From Ramlibacter aurantiacus (GTDB taxonomy: Bacteria; Pseudomonadota; Gammaproteobacteria; Burkholderiales; Burkholderiaceae_C), in assembly GCF_016722895.1 (NCBI RefSeq), contig NZ_JAEQNA010000001.1, positions 558,001-622,000 on the forward strand: a stretch of 64,000 nt of DNA, given 5' to 3'. Below, piece after piece: positions 56,558 to 64,000 of this stretch. A model generated the notes under the pieces. That model did not search any database and was not told the origin of the DNA. It saw only the letters and a list, made by a program, of their open reading frames with translations. A program made the position numbers and the translations under genes. Position 1 is the first letter of the stretch. Each line of letters begins with the position of its first letter.

Positions 56558-56599
56558 CGAGAAGAAGCCATCCAGCGCATCACTTCAACAGGAGACGAC

Positions 56600-57604
56600 A
56601 TGAGAGACCCCGCTTTCCGCATCCGCCGCACCCTGCTTCGCGCAGGCGCGGCAGCCAGCGCCCTGTGCGCGTTCGGCGCGGCCCTGCCCGCGCACGCGCA
56701 ATCCGATTTTCCGAACCGCCCGATCCGCATCGTGGTGCCCTACTCCGCCGGCACCGGCAGCGACGCCCTGGCGCGCACGGTGGCGCAGGGCATCACCGAC
56801 AAGACCGGCAAGGCGGTGATCGTGGAAAACCGCGAGGGCGGCGGCAGCCTGATCGGCACCCTGGCCGTGGCGAAGGCGCCGCCGGACGGGTACACCCTGC
56901 TCATCGCGGCCAATCCGATGGTGATCGTCCCGGCCGCGCAGTCGCAGCCGCAGTACAACCCGACGCGCGATTTCGTGCCGGTCGCCAAGGTCGGCGTCAT
57001 CCCCCTGGTGCTGGCGAGCTCGCCCAGCCTGGGCTTCAAGTCGGTGCAGGACCTGATCACGCATGCCAAGGCCAACCCCGGCAAGCTGAACTACGGGTCC
57101 TCCGGGGCGGGCACCAGCAGCCAGCAGGAGATGGAGGTGTTCAAGCAGGCCGTCGGCATCGATGTCCCGGAGGTTCCGTACAAGAGCACCGCCCAGGCGA
57201 TGACCGACCTGATCGGCGGCAACCTGCAACTGTTCCCGGTGGTGGTGCCGCTGGTCTCGGCGCACGTGCAGTCGGGCCGTGCGACCGCCCTGGCGGTGCT
57301 GGACACGCGCCGCTCCCCGCTGATGCCGGACGTTCCCGCGGTCACCGAGCAGGTGAACGTGCCCGGCTACGTGCCCACGCCCGTGTGGTACGGCTTCGTG
57401 GTGCCGGCCGGCACGCCGGCGGCGGTGGTGAACGCGCTCAACGGGATGATCAACGCGGCCATGGATACCCCCGAGGCCAAGTCGCGCCTGGTGGCCCTCG
57501 GGGCGCAGCGCATCACGGTCACCAACGAGCAGTTCGCCAACGACCTCAAGACCGAGTTCGACAAGGCGACCGCCCTGGCCAAGCGGCTGGGCACGTTCAA
57601 GTAA
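56600..57604 (+). CDS. Bug/TctC-family periplasmic receptor
   Basis: A 334-residue receptor with an Arg-rich signal (MRDPAFRIRRTLLRAGAAAS) cleaved after PAHAQ. IRIVVPYSAGTGSDALARTV is the ligand loop, with Gly-Thr-Gly replacing the usual Gly-Gly, and VPEVPYKSTAQAMTDLIGG the second-lobe motif. AGGAGACGAC precedes the ATG. 42 bp after the CoA-transferase, in the same operon. Confidence 0.92.
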   Translation: MRDPAFRIRRTLLRAGAAASALCAFGAALPAHAQSDFPNRPIRIVVPYSAGTGSDALARTVAQGITDKTGKAVIVENREGGGSLIGTLAVAKAPPDGYTLLIAANPMVIVPAAQSQPQYNPTRDFVPVAKVGVIPLVLASSPSLGFKSVQDLITHAKANPGKLNYGSSGAGTSSQQEMEVFKQAVGIDVPEVPYKSTAQAMTDLIGGNLQLFPVVVPLVSAHVQSGRATALAVLDTRRSPLMPDVPAVTEQVNVPGYVPTPVWYGFVVPAGTPAAVVNALNGMINAAMDTPEAKSRLVALGAQRITVTNEQFANDLKTEFDKATALAKRLGTFK

Positions 57605-57629
57605 CGCGACTCGAGAAAGGGACCCTGCC

Positions 57630-58619
57630 GTGAACTCCCCAACCCGCCTCATGCTCACGCGCCGCGCCATGGTCGTGGCCACAGTCGCTTCCCCCTTCGG
57701 CGCCCCTGCGCTGGCGCAGGCGCCGACCTATCCGGCCAAGCCGATCCGGGTCATCGTGAACTCGGCCCCGGGTGGCCTCACCGACGTCGTCGCGCGCCTG
57801 CTCGGCGCGAAGATGTCCACCGCGCTGGGTCAGCCGCTGGTGGTCGAGAACCGCCCGGGCGGCGCCGGACTGGTGGGCGCCGAGGCGGTGGCCAAGGCCG
57901 AACCCGACGGCTACACGGTCGGCGTGCTGGCCAGTGCCATCACGGTGGCCCCGCTGCTGGTGTCCGGCACCAGCTTCGATCCGCGCAAGGACCTCGCACC
58001 CGTGTCCCTGCTGGTCACCACGCCCATGCTGCTGGTCACCAACGTGAACTCGCCCTACCGCAGCGTGGCGCAGGTGGTCTCCGACGCCAAGGGGCACCCG
58101 GGACAGATCGCCGTCGCCTCCGGGGGCAACGCCACCATGACGCACCTGGTGGCCGAGCAGTTTCAGGTGGAAGCCGGGTTGAACCTGGTGCACGTGCCCT
58201 ACAAGGGTGGCGGCCCCGCGCTCAACGACGTCCTCGCGGGCCAGGTGCCCATCTACTTCGACACCCTGAGCACCAGCACCAAGCTGGTCCAGGACGGTCG
58301 GCTGCGCGCCCTGGCGATCGTCGCACCGGAGCGCTCGCCGGCGCTGCCCGACGTGCCGACGATGGCCGAGGCCGGCTACCCGGGCGTGCAGGGCCGGGCC
58401 TGGTTCGCGCTGGTCGCGCCGGCGGGCACGCCGCCAGCCGTCCTCTCCCGGCTGAACGACGAAGCCAACAAGGCCCTGGCGGCGCCCGACGTGCGCGAGC
58501 GCATGACCGCGCTGGGCGGCACGGTGGAAGGCGGCCCGCCCAAGGTGCTGTCGGACCTGATCCAGAGCGAGGTGCCGCGCTGGGCGCGCCTGGTGAAGGA
58601 CCGCAACATCAGGATGTGA
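57630..58619 (+). CDS. Bug/TctC-family periplasmic receptor
   Basis: A 329-residue receptor starting at GTG 57630 (GAAAGGGA upstream). Signal MNSPTRLMLTRRAMVVATVA with cleavage near PALAQ. IRVIVNSAPGGLTDVVARLL is the ligand loop (Asn-Ser replaces the usual Pro-Phe) and LVHVPYKGGGPALNDVLAGQ the second-lobe motif. Paired with the Bug gene just upstream; their different loops suggest different ligands. It is 6 bp before the ThDP enzyme gene. Confidence 0.92.
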   Translation: MNSPTRLMLTRRAMVVATVASPFGAPALAQAPTYPAKPIRVIVNSAPGGLTDVVARLLGAKMSTALGQPLVVENRPGGAGLVGAEAVAKAEPDGYTVGVLASAITVAPLLVSGTSFDPRKDLAPVSLLVTTPMLLVTNVNSPYRSVAQVVSDAKGHPGQIAVASGGNATMTHLVAEQFQVEAGLNLVHVPYKGGGPALNDVLAGQVPIYFDTLSTSTKLVQDGRLRALAIVAPERSPALPDVPTMAEAGYPGVQGRAWFALVAPAGTPPAVLSRLNDEANKALAAPDVRERMTALGGTVEGGPPKVLSDLIQSEVPRWARLVKDRNIRM

Positions 58620-58625
58620 CCCATC

Positions 58626-60302
58626 GTGACCCAGACGCGCCTTCCCACCTACGAAGCCCTCGCCCTGCAGTTGAAGCGCCTCGGCGTGGAATGCGTGTTC
58701 GGCCTCATGAGCGACGAGACCGCCACGCTGATCGCGGCGATCGACGGCGTCGGCATCCGCTTCGTCAGTTCCAGGCACGAGAACCAGGCGGTGGCCATGG
58801 CCGAGGGCTATGCCAGCGCCAGCGGCCGACTCGGCGTGGCATTGATCGGCCGCGGCCCGGCCACCGCGAACGCCTTGCACGGCATCGTCTATGCGCGCAA
58901 GGCGGGCTCGCGCGTGCTGCTGATGGTGGGTGCGCCGCCCGAGGCGTCACCCGCTCCCAACGGGCTGGGCCCGGACAACAAGGCGCTGGATGCGGTGGCC
59001 GTGCTGCGCGCCTCGGGCGTGCGGCACATCACGATGCACGACGGCGACACGGCGCCCCGGACCCTGGTCCAGGCCGCCACGGCAGCTAACCACGGCCTGG
59101 TGGCGCTGCTGCTGCCGATGGACGTGCTCGCCGGCCAGACCCCGGCCGGCGCCCTGCGCGAGCCAGCCGCGGCCCCCGCGCAGCGCCAGGCGCCCGTGCC
59201 CCGCGAAGGCTCCATCGACGCGGCCGCGGCCCTGCTTGAGAAGGCCAGGCGCCCGCTGATCCTGGCCGGCTGGGGCGCGCACCGGGCAGGCGCGCGCGAG
59301 GCGATCATCCGGCTGGCCGACCAGCTCGGGGCGGCGCTCGCCACCACGATGAAGGCCAAGGACCTGTTCCGCGGCCACCCGTTCGACTGCGGCGTGGTCG
59401 GTTCCTTCTCGCATGCGGCCGGGCGGCGGCTGATCGAACAGGCGGACTGCATCCTCGTCTTCGGGGCCGGCCTGAACCAGCGCACCAGCAGCCAGGGGAC
59501 ATCGCTGCCGTCGCAGGCTCCGCTGATCCAGGTGGACACCGCGCGCGAGGCGCTGGGCCGCTGGCTGCATTGCGACGTGGCGATCGTGGGGGACGCCAGG
59601 CTGGCCGCCGAGCGCCTGCTGCAGGCCCTGCCAGCGCGCGGCGACGAGGACCGGCCGCTGCGATCGCAGGCCTTCGCCCGCCTGCTGGCCGACCATCGTC
59701 CCGAACAGGAGTTCGAGCCCCGGCACACGCCGCGCACGCTCGATCCACGCAGCGTGGGCATCGAACTCGACCGCCTGCTTCCGGAAGACCGCAACCTCGT
59801 CTATGACGCCGGCAACTTCCTCCAGTGCGCCGCCTACCTCCACGTGCCGGGCCCCGCGCACATCAAGCAGGCCAGCGATTTCTCGTCCATCGGCATGGGC
59901 TTCGGTACGGCGCTCGGCTTCGCCTGCGGCGACCCCGGCCGCCTCACCGCGCTGCTGATCGGCGACGGCGCCTTCCTGATGACGATGGGCGAACTGGAGA
60001 CCACGGCCCGCGAAGGCATCCCGCTGGTGGTGATCGTGATGAACGACTGCGCCTACGGCGCGGAGATGCACGTGCTGCGGCTGCGCGACATGCCCGTCGC
60101 CACCACCCAGTTCCCCGACGTGGACTACGCGCACGTGGCCGCGGGCTTCGGCTTCCAGACGGCGACCGTGCGAACGCTGCAGGAGCTGCGCGCGCTCGGG
60201 CCGCTGCTGGCTTGCCCGGAAGGGCCGGTGCTGGTGGACTGCAAGATCAATGGCGCGGTGGCCGCTGGGTTCCTGGAGGAGACGGCGCCGGCGAAGGGCT
60301 GA
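58626..60302 (+). CDS. Thiamine-diphosphate-dependent enzyme (acetolactate synthase/benzoylformate decarboxylase superfamily)
   Basis: A 558-residue ThDP enzyme with the usual three domains: an N-terminal PYR domain with the cofactor-activating Glu in SSRHENQAVAMAEGYASAS, a central domain from ARRPLILAGWGAHRAG, and a C-terminal PP domain with the ThDP-metal motif LIGDGAFLMTMGELETTARE ending VIVMNDCAYG. The start is GTG 58626. Such enzymes decarboxylate or ligate 2-oxo acids. The FMN 2-hydroxyacid dehydrogenase encoded convergently would supply a 2-oxo acid, which suggests a mandelate-type sequence. The exact reaction is not readable. Confidence 0.88.
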   Translation: MTQTRLPTYEALALQLKRLGVECVFGLMSDETATLIAAIDGVGIRFVSSRHENQAVAMAEGYASASGRLGVALIGRGPATANALHGIVYARKAGSRVLLMVGAPPEASPAPNGLGPDNKALDAVAVLRASGVRHITMHDGDTAPRTLVQAATAANHGLVALLLPMDVLAGQTPAGALREPAAAPAQRQAPVPREGSIDAAAALLEKARRPLILAGWGAHRAGAREAIIRLADQLGAALATTMKAKDLFRGHPFDCGVVGSFSHAAGRRLIEQADCILVFGAGLNQRTSSQGTSLPSQAPLIQVDTAREALGRWLHCDVAIVGDARLAAERLLQALPARGDEDRPLRSQAFARLLADHRPEQEFEPRHTPRTLDPRSVGIELDRLLPEDRNLVYDAGNFLQCAAYLHVPGPAHIKQASDFSSIGMGFGTALGFACGDPGRLTALLIGDGAFLMTMGELETTAREGIPLVVIVMNDCAYGAEMHVLRLRDMPVATTQFPDVDYAHVAAGFGFQTATVRTLQELRALGPLLACPEGPVLVDCKINGAVAAGFLEETAPAKG

Positions 60303-60321
60303 TCCCGCCCTTCAACGGTTG

Positions 60322-61557
60322 CTACAGACCCAGGCGCTCCCGGTAGTACTGGTAGAACGCCCGCAGGCCCACTTCGGTGGCCATGGTCACCTGCGGTTCG
60401 ACACCCTGCCCGCCCATCTCCAGCACCGCCTGCGACTCGGGGTAGCCCTCGACCTGCCGCTGCAGCTGCTTGAGCAGTTCACTGTCGTCGATCGATACGA
60501 AACCCGAGGGCCCCAGCAGGTTCGCCTGCTTGAGCCGGATGCGCTGCATGCGCTCGTCATCGTCGGCGTAGCCGAAGTAGGTCCAGTCCACCTCGGTCTC
60601 GCGCACGCCCTTGGGAACGATCACGCGCACGGCCAGCACGTTCGCGTGCTGCTGGATGAAAGCCCCCGGGAACAGCTGCATGGCCGTCATCTCACCGTCG
60701 CCGTACTCATCGGCGAACTGCACCGTCTCCATGTCGTTGAGCCGGATGTCCTTGAACCGCTTGAGTTCGCGGGTGAGGCTGCCATCCCCCTTGCGTTCGC
60801 CGGGCGCGGCCACGTTCACCGAGTGCATGCCGCCTTGCTGCGGTGACGTCGCGTGTCGCGAGTCGGCCCGGTACAGCCCGAAGGTGATGAAGAAGGTGTG
60901 GAGCAAGGTCCCGTGGTAGGGATCGCGATTGTTCTCGTAGTACAGCTTCCAGTTGCAGGGAATCAGCTGCCGCGACTGGCCCAGCAGCCGCAACGGCCGC
61001 CCCGGCATCAGCCGGGTCAGGCGCTGCATGGCCAGGGGCCCGCAATAGTCCTCGAAGGCGGGCACCCGGTCGCTGAAGCTGGCCCAGATCGAGCCGCCGA
61101 CACGCGCCACCCGCAGCTTGCGCAGGTCGTGCTCTTTCATCGCGAAGTCCGCGGGCATGCCGCCCTCGCCCTGCACGCCCCGGGCCAGTGACACGCCGCG
61201 GCAACCGCCCTTCAGGTCGAAGGCCCACTGGTGGTAGGGACAGGTCAGCGTCCGGGCCTGGCCGCGGTTCTTCCACACGATGGCGCCACCCCGATGCGAG
61301 CAGCGGTTCTCCACCACGTGGATGCCATCGCCATCGCGCGTGACGATCACCTGGCGGTCTGCGATCCAGGTGCGCTTGAACGTCCCGGGCTCCGGCACCT
61401 CGGCCTCCAGCCCGACGAAGCTCCAGCTGTCGCCGGCGAAGAACTCATCGAGTTCGCGGCGGTAGATGGCCGGGTCGCTGTAGATCCATGCCGGCACGCG
61501 CGTGATGCCGGCGGACGGCCAGCGGCGTGCGGAAGTCGTTTCGGTGGTGGGGTTCAT
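60322..61557 (-). CDS. Rieske non-haem iron oxygenase, large (alpha) subunit
   Basis: A 411-residue ring-hydroxylating oxygenase alpha subunit. The Rieske 2Fe-2S motif is ENRCSHRGGAIVW followed by TCPYHQWAFDLKGGC (Cys-x-His ... Cys-x2-His). The mononuclear iron site is NWKLYYENNRDPYHGTLLH with its two His; the bridging residue region reads ENNRDPY. It works with the small subunit encoded 6 bp upstream and needs a reductase that is not in the window. The gene is convergent with the ThDP enzyme (19-bp gap). Substrate probably aromatic; unknown. Confidence 0.93.
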   Translation of the reverse strand: MNPTTETTSARRWPSAGITRVPAWIYSDPAIYRRELDEFFAGDSWSFVGLEAEVPEPGTFKRTWIADRQVIVTRDGDGIHVVENRCSHRGGAIVWKNRGQARTLTCPYHQWAFDLKGGCRGVSLARGVQGEGGMPADFAMKEHDLRKLRVARVGGSIWASFSDRVPAFEDYCGPLAMQRLTRLMPGRPLRLLGQSRQLIPCNWKLYYENNRDPYHGTLLHTFFITFGLYRADSRHATSPQQGGMHSVNVAAPGERKGDGSLTRELKRFKDIRLNDMETVQFADEYGDGEMTAMQLFPGAFIQQHANVLAVRVIVPKGVRETEVDWTYFGYADDDERMQRIRLKQANLLGPSGFVSIDDSELLKQLQRQVEGYPESQAVLEMGGQGVEPQVTMATEVGLRAFYQYYRERLGL

Positions 61558-61563
61558 GCGGCC

Positions 61564-62061
61564 TCAGACGGGGAACACGAGGGAGTTGTAGATGCGGAAG
61601 TTGTCGTAGACGCAGCGCCGCTCGCGGAACTTCAGGCCTTCGGGCGTGCGCTGGAGCGCGTCCTGGTATTGGCCCACCAGCAGCACGCGAGGGTCGTCGT
61701 CGCTGGTGCACTCGATCACCAGGAAATTGCAGCGCGCACGCATCGCGCCGTCCGCCGCGGCGGTGACGCGCAGGCCGTGCAGGAAGTGGCGCAGAAAGCG
61801 GGGCTCGTGGACCATGCACTCGCGGGTCGCGATCGCGCGGTCCTGCACCATGCCCAGGCCATCGCAGTGGATGGTGGCGTGCGTCAGGCCCGCGTCGTGG
61901 TTCTCGCGCGAGATCACCTGGTACAGCGCATCAGCCGTGAAGTAGCCGGGCCATCGGTCGATGTCCTGCTCGTCGAGCGTATCGGCATAGTCTTCGTAGA
62001 GTTGCCGGACCTCCTGCAGGAGGTCGCTGGAGATGCGCGCAGGGGCGTCGGGTGCGGTCAT
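61564..62061 (-). CDS. Ring-hydroxylating dioxygenase small (beta) subunit
   Basis: A 165-residue SnoaL/NTF2-fold beta subunit. VRQLYEDYADTLDEQDIDRW, YQVISRENHDAGLTHATIH, and FLRHFLHGLRVTAAADGAM fit the family, and the end FRERRCVYDNFRIYNSLVFP is characteristic. It gives structure to the alpha3beta3 oxygenase. ATG 62061 overlaps the stop of the FMN dehydrogenase (ATGA). Confidence 0.9.
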   Translation of the reverse strand: MTAPDAPARISSDLLQEVRQLYEDYADTLDEQDIDRWPGYFTADALYQVISRENHDAGLTHATIHCDGLGMVQDRAIATRECMVHEPRFLRHFLHGLRVTAAADGAMRARCNFLVIECTSDDDPRVLLVGQYQDALQRTPEGLKFRERRCVYDNFRIYNSLVFPV

Positions 62062-63281
62062 GGGCGGTCGTCCGAAAAAAGAAGGCTGCGGTCCAGCGCG
62101 GCGATGCCGGGCGCACCCGCGAACGCGAGCACCCGGTCGAATTCCTCGCGCAGGATGTCCAGTGCCTGCGCCGCGCCGGGCTCTCCGCCCGCCGCAAGGC
62201 CCCAGAGGGGCGCGCGGCCCACCAGCACGCCCTTGGCACCAAGTGCCAGTGCCTTGGCGATGTCGCCGCCACGGTTGAAGCCGCCGTCGACGAACACGTC
62301 GAACTCCCTGCCCACCTGGTCGACGATGCGCGGCAGGACCTGCATGGGCGCAACCGAGCTGTCGAGGTTGCGGCCACCGTGGTTCGACACCACCACCGCG
62401 TCCACCCCGCATTCACGCGCCTTGCATGCATCGTCGGCGCGCAGGATGCCCTTGACCAGCAGGGGCCCCTTCCAGCGGCGCCGCAGATCCTTCAGGTCGT
62501 CCCAGCTCAGCGAGTCGCACTTCGGCGGCGTGTGGAACCGGTCCAGCCGCTGGCGCAGGCTGGCGGGATAGTTCTCCAGGCTCGGAACCCCCGAACGCAG
62601 CATGTAGCGCGCGAACACGGTGAGGAACCAGCGCGGGTGCAGCGCCACGTCCAGCGCGTTGCGGCGGCTGATCCGCATGGGAAGCGAGAAGCCGTTGCGC
62701 TTGTTGTACTCGCGGTTGGGCGCGGCCGGCGTGTCCAGGGTGACCACCAGCGCCTCGTAGTTGCACTGGCGCGCACGCTCCACGAGCTCCAGCGACAGCT
62801 GCCGTTCCGGCCACATGTACAGCTGGAACCACAGGCGCCCGCCCGCCTCCGCGGCCACCCGCTCCATCGAGACGATGGAGGCGGTCGAGAGGATGAAGGG
62901 AATGCCGGCGGATCGGGCGGCCCGGGCCAGCGCGATCTCGCCGTCGAACCAGAGCAGGCCCGCGGCGCCGGTGGGCGCGATCGCCATCGGCATGGAGCTT
63001 GGGCGGCCGAAGAAGTCGGTGGCCGTGCTGCGGCTGGAGACGTCCACCAGCACGCGCGGCTGGAATTTCACCTGGTCGATGGCGGCGCGCATCGCGTGCA
63101 GCGCCACCTCGTCCTCGGTGCCGCGGTCCACGTACTCGAACAGCCCGCGCGGCAGCACGCGACGCGCCCGCGCGCGCAGGTCCGCGATGCTGTAGGCGGG
63201 CAGCACAGCCCGACGGCCCGGCCTCACGCCGGGGGACGGCTCGGCCGCGGCAGCCGGCATCGGGACCGTAGGCTCTTGCAA
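62058..63281 (-). CDS. FMN-dependent 2-hydroxyacid dehydrogenase (lactate/mandelate dehydrogenase family)
   Basis: A 407-residue flavoenzyme oxidising an S-2-hydroxyacid to the 2-oxo acid. FMN-site strands include FEYVDRGTEDEVAL, PMAIAPTGAAGLLWFDGEIA and ALVVTLDTPAAPNREYNKR. The catalytic His is in VVSNHGGRNLDSSVAPMQVL, and DVFVDGGFNRGGDIAKALAL closes the phosphate site. TTG 63281 has AGGAG 7 bp before it and is preferred; ATG 63260 is the alternative, giving 400 residues. First gene of the Rieske operon; with the ThDP enzyme it suggests mandelate-like chemistry. Confidence 0.9.
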   Translation of the reverse strand: MQEPTVPMPAAAAEPSPGVRPGRRAVLPAYSIADLRARARRVLPRGLFEYVDRGTEDEVALHAMRAAIDQVKFQPRVLVDVSSRSTATDFFGRPSSMPMAIAPTGAAGLLWFDGEIALARAARSAGIPFILSTASIVSMERVAAEAGGRLWFQLYMWPERQLSLELVERARQCNYEALVVTLDTPAAPNREYNKRNGFSLPMRISRRNALDVALHPRWFLTVFARYMLRSGVPSLENYPASLRQRLDRFHTPPKCDSLSWDDLKDLRRRWKGPLLVKGILRADDACKARECGVDAVVVSNHGGRNLDSSVAPMQVLPRIVDQVGREFDVFVDGGFNRGGDIAKALALGAKGVLVGRAPLWGLAAGGEPGAAQALDILREEFDRVLAFAGAPGIAALDRSLLFSDDRP

Positions 63282-63371
63282 TGGTTGTCTCCTCGGGGCA
63301 CGCGCGAATCGACCACCCCCTGGGCACTCTAGGCGGCGCTCGGGAAGGACGGGCTCATCGGGCACGCCAGG

Positions 63372-63388
63372 GTTCCGAAATGTGGAAC
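63372..63388. promoter_or_regulatory. IclR-type operator GTTCC-N7-GGAAC
   Basis: A perfect 5-bp inverted repeat with a 7-bp centre lies 30 bp before the IclR ATG, in the 137-bp gap shared with the Rieske operon. IclR-family operators are commonly of this TTCC/GGAA type, so autoregulation and control of the operon are plausible. Confidence 0.5.
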
Positions 63389-63418
63389 GGCGCCGCGGCG
63401 GCGGCACAATCCGTCGCG

Positions 63419-64000
63419 ATGGGCACCAGGCAGCGCGAGAACACGGGTGGGACGCAGAGCATCGAGCGGGCGCTGGCCCTGCTGCGGGCACTGGCCACGC
63501 GCGGGCGCTTCGGCTGGACGCTGAGCGAGCTGGCTGCTGCCGCGGGTTTGAAGAAGACCACCGCGCACCGGATCCTCGGCCGGCTGGAGCAGGAACGGCT
63601 GATCCACCGCCGCGATGGCGGGGACCGCTATGTCCTCGGTCCCGGGCTGGGCGAGCTGTCCTTGTGTGTGCCGGGCTTCCACGAGTTCGTGTCGCGCGCT
63701 CGCGCGCACGGCGCATCGCTGGGCCGCAAGCTCTCGCTGGTCACCATCGTCTCGCTGCGCAGCGGCGACCATTTCGTGCTCGCGGCCAGGACGGCGTCGG
63801 CGCACATGGCCACCCACATCCACGAGGAGGGTTCCTATCGTCCGCTCATCAGCACGGCAGGCGGCATCGCCATCCTGATCACGCTGCCGGCGGCCCTGCA
63901 AGACCGCATCATCGGCGCCAACGTCCGCGAGCTCGCCTTGCGCGGCAGGACCCAGTTGGCCCATTGCCATTCGATGTTGAAGCGGTCGCGCACCCTGGGC
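63419..64000 (+). CDS. IclR-family transcriptional regulator, 3' end outside the window
   Basis: The first 194 codons of an IclR regulator. The helix-turn-helix reads QSIERALALLRALATRGRFG, WTLSELAAAAGLKKTTAHRI and RLEQERLIHRRDGGDRYVLG. The effector domain starts about residue 80 and includes GSYRPLISTAGGIAILITLP. ATG 63419 is preferred over an in-frame ATG at 63380, which lies inside the operator-like palindrome. It is divergent from the FMN dehydrogenase/Rieske operon and is its likely regulator. Confidence 0.88.
   Translation, partial: MGTRQRENTGGTQSIERALALLRALATRGRFGWTLSELAAAAGLKKTTAHRILGRLEQERLIHRRDGGDRYVLGPGLGELSLCVPGFHEFVSRARAHGASLGRKLSLVTIVSLRSGDHFVLAARTASAHMATHIHEEGSYRPLISTAGGIAILITLPAALQDRIIGANVRELALRGRTQLAHCHSMLKRSRTLG

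Overview
The window is high-GC DNA from a betaproteobacterium, most likely Burkholderiales close to Comamonadaceae. The evidence is the imuA-imuB-dnaE2 cassette, the cysI-DUF934-cysH-cysD-cysN operon, six intact periplasmic Bug/TctC-type receptors without their membrane partners, ATGA/GTGA stop-start overlaps, and large catabolic clusters with LysR, IclR and GntR regulators. The species cannot be named from the sequence alone.

Layout. 1-7.9 kb: the end of an unidentified gene, a LysR regulator, then GMC oxidoreductase, sulfatase, Bug receptor and aldehyde dehydrogenase, which fit stepwise use of a sulfate ester (ester to alcohol to aldehyde to acid). 7.9-14.6 kb: the SOS mutagenesis operon imuA-imuB-dnaE2 on the minus strand and a divergent alkyladenine DNA glycosylase. 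A LexA box lies between them, and palindromic repeats have grown in frame inside the 3' end of imuA. 14.7-19.8 kb: a minus-strand operon for an aminobenzoyl-CoA/salicylyl-CoA type aromatic pathway (flavin monooxygenase-reductase fusion, enoyl-CoA hydratase, acyl-CoA dehydrogenase, RidA). 20-21.3 kb: two lipoproteins. 21.5-33 kb: a polymorphic toxin locus. A filamentous haemagglutinin/CdiA-like exoprotein of about 3200 residues ends in a papain-fold toxin domain and is followed by an Imm35-like immunity gene. Downstream lie further toxin-tail and immunity modules, mostly broken.

33.2-40.1 kb: assimilatory sulfate reduction (cysI, DUF934, cysH, cysD, cysN), a 7Fe ferredoxin, a ferredoxin-NADP reductase and tRNA-Asn. 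40.1-49.4 kb: a catabolic island bounded by a 32-bp direct repeat of the tRNA-Asn 3' end. It carries an IclR regulator, three Bug receptors and a fragment of a fourth, a LigI-like amidohydrolase, an RraA/LigK-like aldolase, a 2-hydroxyacid dehydrogenase, a cyclase-family hydrolase and an SMP-30 lactonase, but no integrase. 49.6-60.3 kb: a FadR-type regulator and a NUDIX protein, divergent from CoA-transferase, HMG-CoA-lyase-like, acyl-CoA dehydrogenase, second CoA-transferase, two Bug receptors and a ThDP enzyme. A shared 16-bp palindrome-like motif precedes both the CoA-transferase and the lyase gene. 60.3-64 kb: a minus-strand operon for an FMN 2-hydroxyacid dehydrogenase and the two subunits of a Rieske oxygenase, divergent from an IclR regulator that runs off the window.

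The most unusual signals are the repeat-extended imuA, the toxin/immunity graveyard behind the CdiA-like gene, the tRNA-Asn-bounded island, and the repeated operator motif of the 50-54 kb cluster.
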